Shown here piece after piece: positions 56,480-64,000 of a DNA stretch of 64,000 bases (position 1 is its first letter; each line of letters starts with the position of its first letter). The position numbers and the translations under genes are program-made. This stretch comes from Lingula anatina (Eukaryota; Brachiopoda; Lingulata; Lingulida; Lingulidae), in assembly GCF_001039355.2 (NCBI RefSeq), contig NW_019773637.1, positions 275,569-339,568 of the forward strand. The letters run 5' to 3'. The notes under the pieces were generated by a model that was given only the letters and a program-made list of their open reading frames with translations, was not told the DNA's origin and ran no database searches.

Positions 56480-57420
56480 AGTTGTAGTTGGTCTTTTCAT
56501 TGACATACCGGAAAACCACTGACGCAGCAGAACTTGAACTGCGATTGATTAATGGTGACATTTTAAGTGAATTACGAGAGAAGCTCCCCTTCCTAGAAGC
56601 CTACCATCCTCAGACGAAGTGACTGAGGCGGGAGCAGGCGTATTATGAACATGGACTTTGAACTGTGTGGAATAAGTTTTTATTGATACAGTGTCTATAA
56701 AGCAAAGAGGCGAGGGAGCAGCCACATGGATTCTTCAATGTCGCCTCATTAGTTACATAAATCCCATTGGAGATTACTACTCACAATGAAGATGTTTCAC
56801 CAGGTCTTAACGGTGGTCAAATATTTTTGATCCTCGTATCATAACTCCCCCACATCGTCACTGCCCCGACGTCATTACCGCCCCTAGCCAAAAAATTATA
56901 TTACCCACGTCGTTCCTCCGCATCGTCACCCCCACGCGTTGACCCCCCCCCCGAGTCCTGTTCCTATCTCCCCCCGGGTCTTGGGTCTTGGTACTAGTGA
57001 AGTTTTACAGTGAAGTTTTAGAATTAAGAATTATGTTTTATGTGTTGTAATTTTACTAGTAAGGAGAAGCGTTGCGGGGGAGTGACGGCGGGGGCGTGAA
57101 GGGTTGTAAAATCGTTGTAATATGTTCGATAGGTGTCATAGTTATTATCGAAGTGCCAACGGGTGAGGTCCTCCTCCTTACTGAAAAAGGGCTTGTCTTT
57201 GGGTGTAGATTAACAGATTAACACGCCTCCTCTCGTTTCCAATGTACTTGTATAATCACCATCCTCTACTAGGGCCGCAGTTCTTATTATGTGGGCATTT
57301 TCACATTACAAAAAAAAAAAAAAAAAAAAAAAAAAATTATCCAGAAACGTCTGTGAATATTAAGTAACAATCAATCAGTGACCCTGGTAGAGGGAAAGAA
57401 ATTACTGGCTTTTTCTCTAT
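56480..57420. other. UBE2J2 3' UTR and downstream DNA
   Basis: Starts with the UBE2J2 3' UTR; no clear AATAAA is visible. It contains a C-rich stretch at 56860-56980 and poly-A at about 57310-57337. No gene. Confidence 0.4.
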
Positions 57421-57608
57421 GAGGGCAAAAAGAACAGCGGGCAAACAGATCCGCGGATCAAATATGGCCGACCCACTTGAATGTTTGTTGCGTAATCCCC
57501 GCGGGGCACATAATCAGTGTCTATTCGGGTAATAAGCGGCAAGCTTTTTTAAGTTGGTCGCCATATTTGATCCGCAGATCTGTTATTCCGCTGTTCTGAA
57601 TGCGCTCT
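57421..57608. mobile_element. Foldback element, family C copy 2
   Basis: gatccgcggatcaaatatgg near the left arm is mirrored by ccatatttgatccgcagatc at the right. Outer ends gagggcaaaaagaacagcgg and ccgctgttctgaatgcgctc. Hairpin element without coding capacity. Confidence 0.75.
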
Positions 57609-57966
57609 TGGAGTCTTAAAACCTTTTTACATCGGACGGTACAGTTTTCTGTATTGCACCAGCTATGACTTATGAAGAATAAGTTTTTTAGTCTTAAAGT
57701 TCTGAGGGGGATTCTGATATCAGGGTCCTCCAAACAAATCGAGTATACAAAATTACAGTATATTATGCACCAGACTAGCGGACCATGAGGCCGCACAGAA
57801 GTATTATCACGGACAGCTACTTCCATGTGAAGTGATAGTGGCATGAACTCAAATTGGACGAGATTGAGAAAAACATCCTTGTCATGTGGTAAAGGTTGAT
57901 TGTATTACTTTGGGCGTATAATGCTAGATTGGGAGTCAAGAGGACGATATGCAGGCTTCTTTATAA
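57609..57966. other. Spacer between two family C hairpins
   Basis: About 360 bp. The only open frame (minus strand) reads out of the neighbouring hairpin and has no recognisable domain. Nothing identified. Confidence 0.4.
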
Positions 57967-58142
57967 GGCGCCATTCAGAATAGGGGACTAACTAGTCCGA
58001 GGGTCAAATATGGCCGACCCACTACAAAGCTTGCCGTCTAATCCGCTAATAGACACTGAATAGATATCCCGTTTGGAAGTTCTCAAGTGGGTCGGCCATA
58101 TTTGACCCTGGGACTAGTTACTCCACTATTCTGAATGAGGCC
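57967..58142. mobile_element. Foldback element, family C copy 3
   Basis: ggcgccattcagaatagggg at the left, ctattctgaatgaggcc at the right. Inner arms gtcaaatatggccgacccac and gtgggtcggccatatttgac are exact inverted repeats. The loop contains tagacactgaatagat, shared with the other family C copies. Confidence 0.85.
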
Positions 58143-58235
58143 ATAGTGTGCTGTTTTTAAGAAAGTATAACTTTGAAAAGCTGTGATGAAGTGTTGAGTT
58201 GATAGGTGCTTCTCCGTTTGCTATTATTTCTTATT

Positions 58236-58300
58236 ATTGTACCACCAGCGTTAGCGCTGGCGGTACACATGGTTTCGGTCTCGTCCGGATCGNCCTCTAG
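58236..58300. repeat. GC-rich inverted repeat beside an N
   Basis: tgtaccaccagcgt and gcgctggcggtaca form a near-perfect hairpin with a short loop around ttagc. It is followed by a stretch unlike the surroundings and an N at 58293. Function or repeat class not recognised. Confidence 0.5.
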
Positions 58301-59333
58301 TTTCTTTCAGTCTTATTGAAGGCTCAAATCGCCACTAAGGCAATGATCCTTTTTGAGCCCCCGTCAGTAGGGCGTTATAAAGATCAGTGGGCCATTTAAT
58401 TCTTAATTTTTTAGTACGACGAAGTTAAAAAGATGCATATACCTTGTGGGAAACAATGAAACAGGCAATCGTTAAAATGTGTGTGTACATTAACACACAA
58501 AAGAAAGATGAGTTATCTTTTGATGTTAAAGTAATTACTTTGGGACAAGTTGGCATTCTTTAGGATTCGGAACTTTATTACAAAAACGAAACAGAAACCG
58601 GAGTAGCTTTCGGTGCAGTTCACTGTCTTGTTCAATAAAGCGCCAAAAACATTATCAACTGACCTGTAGACCTTTCAGTGCACTTTTACTTTTCTGGAGC
58701 ACTTTCCTTTTTCTGTCCTTCAACGTGTGAAGTAAAAGGTATACTCGACGCGTTTATTAATGTTCCAAAGTCGCATTTGTCCTGTCTACCTGTCCTACAA
58801 AGCTTTTTTTCCTTCCCATTAAAGACCAAAAGAAACCCGTTAAAACCCCTCAAGTTCAGGTGCTTGATGTTCTTCTTCTGAAATGTACAGAAAGACGTGG
58901 CGGTCCGACTAAGTTGCCAGCCATTTCAAACTAAACTTTTTAATTAAAAATTGCATAAAACAAGGAATCCAAGGACGGACTTTTAAACCATAAATAAATC
59001 TTTAATATTCTCTTCTTTCTGCTTAAAAACTGTGGAAAATTACGGACCCCAGTGTCATTATAGACGTAAATTTCTGAAGCATGAGTACAAACATAAGTAA
59101 TAAAGGCTGCTCATTTAGTAGACGCAGTGAAGCTTCGGTTATTCAATATATTATCTACAGCAGACTGATTTTTGTTGCCTTTTTCTACGATATGTTCTTT
59201 TGTTTGATAGAACTTGCCGTTAAACGTAAACAAAAATCCGATATAACTAAACGGATTCGCCTTCTGTAAATGAATACCAATATGCCTCCATGTTTCATCG
59301 TACCTCAAGTCACCCACCCTTCTCTATGTCTGG
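58301..59333. other. Unassigned intergenic DNA
   Basis: About 1 kb with short open frames only, no domain or repeat family recognised. Confidence 0.35.
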
Positions 59334-59578
59334 GTTCCCATACCTAGATCGATCTAACAGTATCGATCCATCTCCGAGGGGCTTCTCGCTAAAGCGCTTT
59401 TACCTTAAGCGGCTTAGATGTCTAACACGCCCACTGAAGCTGCGTAACGATCATTAATTACCCCCAAGCAGCTGCAGTAGGCGTGAAAGACATCTAAGCC
59501 GCTTAAGCTGAAAGCAATTTAGCGAGAATCCCATCGGAGATAGATCGATCCACAGTTAGTACGCTAGGGTCTGGGAAT
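59334..59578. mobile_element. Divergent relative of foldback family A
   Basis: gttcccatacctagatcgat at the left, gggtctgggaat at the right. Inner arms aagcggcttagatgtc and gacatctaagccgctt are exact inverted repeats around a palindromic centre with taattaccccc. Same terminal and central motifs as family A but different inner arm sequence, so a subfamily. Confidence 0.72.
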
Positions 59579-60687
59579 GCCCCCTAAATACCAAACTGTT
59601 CGTGTTCACTGTGTTTGGTGTAAGTTTCCAATCCTGTTTGCAGTTTTTGTAAGGCATCAAGCAGTTTTTGCTCACCTTGAGGAGATTCTGATGACAAGAG
59701 TGTCGTCAGAGTTCATAAGGACAAACGCACTTCTACGCCATTACAATTTCTGATAATCCAAAAGTCTGTAGTCATTTCCGTAGAGAATGAGGAAGAGGCG
59801 GCATGATCTCTCCCTGTAAAATACCCGTACCCCTAGGCGACCATTATACTTTAGAATAATGATAAGAATGATAACAATAAAAATAATAATACAAGGTTTG
59901 ACATTGCTACAAAGACCCCAAATGATTCGAAGAATTTTCTTTATAAACTGAGTTTGATTGATTTCTGCGAAAGACCATCTTATTAATTGAGTCATTCAAG
60001 CGGATTTATTGTCTACGAACGCACAATACAATTTATTCCCACTCTTACTGCACAGGTGGAATTGATGCATTTTGTCAGATGCTGTAGCTGATCAACAGCG
60101 CTTGGACTGTACGACAATTGCCACGACGATTTATTCTTTTCCATAATACTGTTGTAAATTACGTCCACTATTTGGTACATGTACATATAAGCTCATTTTA
60201 GTTTCGCGAAATATCACTCTTCACGTTCCACTTAAAAGTCCTTGCCCCGATACTCGACCGATGTCACTGCTTCCTATACAATCAATTGTCCACCGGAATC
60301 CTCATTTTGATGACGTCTAGACACCGCGGTTGATAATGACGTTAGTGCGAAACCTACAAAATTACATGGAATTGATGCATTTTATTCCTGAAGCAATGGG
60401 CGTTGCCAAAGCACGTGTCCTTGTGGGTTTAGCCCTGAATCGTGTCATTTCGATGAAGTGGTTTTTAATGATCCAATCACCCCAACACACGGTATGTATC
60501 GTGTACATGTATGAATCTGATCTATTTTGTAATCGAAGGTTTAACCGAAGGACTGCCTGCTCTAACAATTTATATTATTTATATTATAATGTGGCGCGGA
60601 CGCCCAGAGAAGTCCTCAGTCTGTTTAAAGGCATAAATGGCGCTTTCCGTTAAATGTCATTAGTGCGAATCGCTCCAGGCCCACCCC
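59579..60687. other. Unassigned intergenic DNA
   Basis: About 1.1 kb of spacer. Open frames here are short, overlap on both strands and show no domain. Confidence 0.35.
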
Positions 60688-60962
60688 CTGCGAAAATGTG
60701 TCTCATTTAACGTTCACTTACGGTTCTCAGTCTATGCTAGAACATATGGTGTATTTATTTTATTTTATTTCATTTTTTATTTTTTACAGTTGTAATGTTG
60801 TTCTGTAATGGATATAACAGTTCGAGGACTGTTTGAGAAGTCCTTCAGAAAATCCCAGAACAGATTAACAACGTTTTTCATTAAAAGAGAAAAACATTAT
60901 GTTCTAGGACAGATTGAGAACCGTAAGTGCGCGTTAAATGAGACAAATTTTCGCAGGGGACT
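60688..60962. mobile_element. Foldback element, family D copy 3
   Basis: ccccctgcgaaaatgtgtct at the left and gacaaattttcgcaggg at the right, with arms gttcacttacggttctcagt and gattgagaaccgtaagtgcg. The centre carries cagttcgaggactgtttgag and tccttcagaa as in copy 1. An open frame that crosses it is not a gene. Confidence 0.82.
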
Positions 60963-61159
60963 TGGGTTTACCTATAGCTCGAGCTGGGTTCCAGTGTGGG
61001 GCTGAAGATTGGGGCGCAGTGACAGGGTGACATTCGTGGTAGTAGCATTACTGAACATCGATTGCATTACACTTTAAGTTGATGATATATGTAGTCAACG
61101 AGTACTCACTTTTGACTTTTACCCTCTATCAGAGGTTTTCTCTAACTCTTTCAAAACCT

Positions 61160-61414
61160 GGGCCCAGTTTCATCAACACTGAATGGTGCTATCCTCTGGA
61201 TAACAAATCCATTATATCCATTAGATGGAATTCAATATCCTCTGGGCAGTTATGCTGTTGGTAAAATAATGTTTTCTGAACGCTAGATACTTCTTTTAGT
61301 TTCTGAAATTGCTATCCAGTGAATAAAAAATGGCTGTCCAGAGGAAAAAATATTTATCCAGTGGATAGTGTTATCCATAGGACAGTTCTATCCAGTGTTG
61401 ATGAAACTGGGCCC
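61160..61414. mobile_element. 255 bp MITE with 22 bp TIRs
   Basis: gggcccagtttcatcaacac at the left and gtgttgatgaaactgggccc at the right are exact inverted repeats of 22 bp. The interior has repeated tatccagtggata-like pieces. No coding capacity. Confidence 0.88.
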
Positions 61415-61748
61415 TGTACTAAAAGATCCCTTACGGACATTTCCTAGGGAGTCCTATAGGACTCTGTGGGAATCCTGCAGGACTCTATTTGAGTTGTTAC
61501 GGACAACATACGTATAGGACCCTATAGGATTCCGGGCCAACTCCCTGCAGAACAATATGGCCTGCAGAACAATATGGGATCCTTTCGGGAAATTTCCGCC
61601 AGAGATACAATTTTGTAACGGCAAGAGAAGACCTCTGGTAGAGAATACACGGTATATTTGATGTCCTTTCCAAATTTCCATTTCTTAACTTATGGTAACT
61701 GTTTTATAAAACTCCGTAAAGCGCTTGGACTCCAAAGAGTTCATGTAT
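61415..61748. other. Spacer with a possible decayed hairpin
   Basis: cctataggactc and ggaccctataggattcc, with ggatcctttcgggaaatttcc near 61570, suggest an old foldback of about 170 bp, too decayed to delimit. Confidence 0.35.
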
Positions 61749-61923
61749 GGCTGCATTCAGAATACCGGACTAACTAGTCCGCGGGCCAAATATGGCGACC
61801 GACTAAAAACCTTGCCGTCTATTCTGCTAATAGACACCGAATAGATTCCCCGTGGGGAAGAGTTCAAGTGGATCGTCCATATTTAACCCGTAGGCTAGTT
61901 AGTCCGCTGTTCTGAATTCGGCC
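61749..61923. mobile_element. Foldback element, family C copy 4
   Basis: ggctgcattcagaataccgg at the left and ctgttctgaattcggcc at the right, flanked by tat on both sides. Interior gctaatagacaccgaataga matches the other copies. Its left arm has ccaaatatggcgaccgac, so the arms are less perfectly paired than in copy 3. Confidence 0.82.
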
Positions 61924-63853
61924 TATGTCACCAGGCCTACTGAATCGATACGATGCGCCCATATGTGTATAAATATAATGATAAATTTTATGAAATCAAT
62001 AAATGAAGAAACGAAAGGCCGATTGTGGTTTTCAGTATAATCCCGCTGTTTACGAGAGTCATCGCATGACCATTGGCTTCCTAAAATGAATAATGACGGC
62101 CCCCATTGGGGGTGTAGTGGTGACGGTTCACGTCGCATGAAAAAATCAAATCAAAAAAAGTAAAACTTTAATCATATCCCATTGAAAATGCGAGTTCGAA
62201 TGGTTGAAAATCACAAATCACCATGTATAATGTCTTCGTTTCACGAAAAACTAGGAATAAAGAGCCGCAAAAGTCACGGGAATGGGGTGCTTCAGAGATC
62301 ACGCTAAATAATATGGCCCTTTCACGCATCTTGGGTAATAAAAAGTGGCTTTCACGGTTAACGAAAATACCCAGCGGGACCCTCAATAATGAGACAAATG
62401 AAATCAACAGGATACAAATGTCACGTTGGTTTTATTTATGCATACGTTAGATTCAGTTGGGGGATCATTTTTCATCGGCAACAGACAACAAACAAGAGTT
62501 AATGGTTTTTATCAACTTAATTAATAACGTAAGGAACGAGGTTGGGGAGATGCGGGATGAGCATTTTCTGTTTATCTTTATCACATTCTTGTTTGGGGAA
62601 AGTTAGAATTGGAGGATAGCCAAATATTTGGGGGTACCATCTGGAAAATACGGCCGCTGTTGGGCGTGGTGGCGAATAGAAAGAAAAAAGGAGAGCGGGT
62701 TGATACCGCAACACACATACGGTTTTTTAGCATCAGAGGTTATAACACGTATCACTGATCTTCTAGCAGCCGTTATTATCCTCGTTGTATACTGTAGAGA
62801 AAGACTTCACTAGAATATAATAATTGCATAGTTAGTAAACAACGATTGGACCTTGCGATGTTCATTCGACAAACCATATCACCGAGATGAAGAAAAACCG
62901 CGGTGATAGAACTTTAATAGCGGCAATCTTCCTGTGAGCACTCATGCTTAATTCATCCGGGAGAGGGGAGGCGGTGCACACGCGCGCGCGCGCACACACA
63001 CACACTCACACACGCACACACATACACCCTTCTTTCTCTTAAAACATCAGTTTAACAAGCAAAACTTAATAAAAAAACCAAGCGGTTTTTCCAATCTCTG
63101 AACCCTGCACAATAAAGCAAAATTGTTCCCGTCTAATTTTTTTAAAGGTTGTGACCCTTCTCCTTGTAACAATTGAATATTCTACCCGCCAGTTCACACA
63201 CCCCTCTCCCCCCCCCCCCCCCAATCTCTTTCATCAGCCTCTTCGACCTTGAGTCGATATACTCTCAAACCAGAATCTATTTGATGCCTGTCCCACAGAA
63301 TGTCCTTGGATAAGGACACGCAGTGTGCAGTGAATGCATCTGGTGGTTAACCTCAACAGAGTATAAATCATGAGACACGGGTTGTTAGAGGAAGGTCTTT
63401 GCTAATTCTGATGAAAGAACATACGCATTTGGAAACAAAGCGCGCATGCCCCGGCATGTCGAATGCGGCATTAAAAAAAAACCCTCCAAGGTTAGCTGAA
63501 AAGCCTGTTTTAGGTGCAACTTTCATGTCACGTCAATGCAAAAAATGTATGTGATACTAACTGTATCGTGTGTTCAGACGGCAAAAATTGACTGAAATGG
63601 CCTATTCTCTCGCGTTTGACATGAAATAAAGCGATATTTCGCGGGATTTGCAGGGGGAGGGTTGGGTCACAATAAATGGCAGACTACAGAGCGCTGTATA
63701 TGTGCGGCAAGGAATAAAAAGTCGCATTGTATCGTATGAATTGTGATAATTTTTTGGTTGTTTTTTCTCAAGTTCTGTCGAAATACTGGTACAGTCTAGC
63801 AGTACTAGTACAAATTCACCATGGTTTGTGTATTGCAATTGGATTTCTCTCTA
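61924..63853. other. Unassigned intergenic DNA
   Basis: About 1.9 kb without recognised gene. A (CG)n/(CA)n microsatellite lies at 62976-63027 and a poly-C run near 63208. Short open frames show no domain. Confidence 0.4.
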
Positions 63854-64000
63854 GGGCCGCATTCACATCGGGTTGAGCCATGGCTCTACAAAGCCACGAC
63901 CTAAATTAAATATGGCGGACGTACATGAAAGGAAAACCGCCTAATCTTTTAATAGTCTCCCCGCCTCTCACACGCCTCCCCATGCGTCGTCCCTGCGGGG
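63854..64000. mobile_element. PIF/Harbinger-like element, left part, cut by window edge
   Basis: gggccgcattcacatcggg start, then atggcggacgtacatgaaag, accgcctaatcttttaatag and gtcgtccctgcgggg, closely matching the left arm of the element at 52715. It runs off the end of the window. Confidence 0.8.

Noticed and set aside
57521-57844. 107-codon open frame on the - strand
   Set aside because: It starts in a family C hairpin and continues into spacer DNA, with no domain and no splice support.
60808-61005. 65-codon open frame on the + strand
   Set aside because: It lies almost wholly inside a family D foldback element and has no homologue-like features.
1-64000. CRISPR arrays, operons, tRNA or rRNA genes
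   Set aside because: No repeat-spacer pattern, ribosome-binding sites or recognisable structural RNA seen. The genes are clearly eukaryotic.

Overview
This is nuclear DNA of an invertebrate animal. The real genes are built from short exons with GT-AG introns of 0.1 to 4 kb, the DNA is AT-rich, and non-coding sequence is full of short hairpin transposons and microsatellites. The predicted proteins are very close to vertebrate ones, and the gene set recalls linkage on human 1p36 and 12p13. A slowly evolving deuterostome (amphioxus, hemichordate) or lophotrochozoan fits; the sequence alone does not settle which. Single N bases at 18189, 20531 and 58293 suggest a draft assembly, and two of them sit at the edges of a suspicious tandem duplication.

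Layout. (1) 0.9-9.1 kb, + strand: four tandem two-exon genes for secreted EF-hand proteins resembling sarcoplasmic calcium-binding proteins (SCP-like), with a decayed promoter/exon 1 of a fifth unit near 10 kb. (2) 9.1-13.8 kb: no recognised gene, probably partly the 3' UTR of the next gene. (3) 13.8-16.9 kb, - strand: NECAP, an endocytic adaptor that binds the AP-2/clathrin machinery, in six exons. (4) 17.25-34.9 kb, + strand: a synaptobrevin/VAMP gene in head-to-head orientation with NECAP. Its SNARE N-half exists as three alternative exons, its SNARE C-half as two and its transmembrane segment as three. The last exon has alternative acceptors that choose a short or a long lumenal tail. The start codon is split by intron 1, and the small exon 2 lies in a 2.25 kb duplicated block. 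(5) 34.9-40.2 kb: VAMP 3' UTR and intergenic DNA. (6) 40.2-41.2 kb, - strand: intronless B3GALT6 (galactosyltransferase of the glycosaminoglycan linker). (7) 43.3-56.5 kb, + strand: UBE2J2, a tail-anchored ER ubiquitin-conjugating enzyme, in six coding exons. (8) 56.5-64 kb: no gene recognised, dense in hairpin elements.

How the genes relate: all act in or on the secretory/endocytic membrane system (secreted Ca2+ binders, endocytic adaptor, vesicle SNARE, Golgi glycosyltransferase, ER E2 enzyme). I read the shared neighbourhood as inherited linkage, not an operon. The most novel item is the VAMP locus, which by exon choice alone could encode 18 versions of one v-SNARE, doubled if both tails are used.

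Mobile DNA: a 602 bp element with perfect 76 bp terminal repeats and a 10 bp target duplication carries a RecQ-like helicase fragment. There are also a PIF/Harbinger-like 888 bp element, two elements with 5 bp target duplications, and at least three recurrent foldback families.
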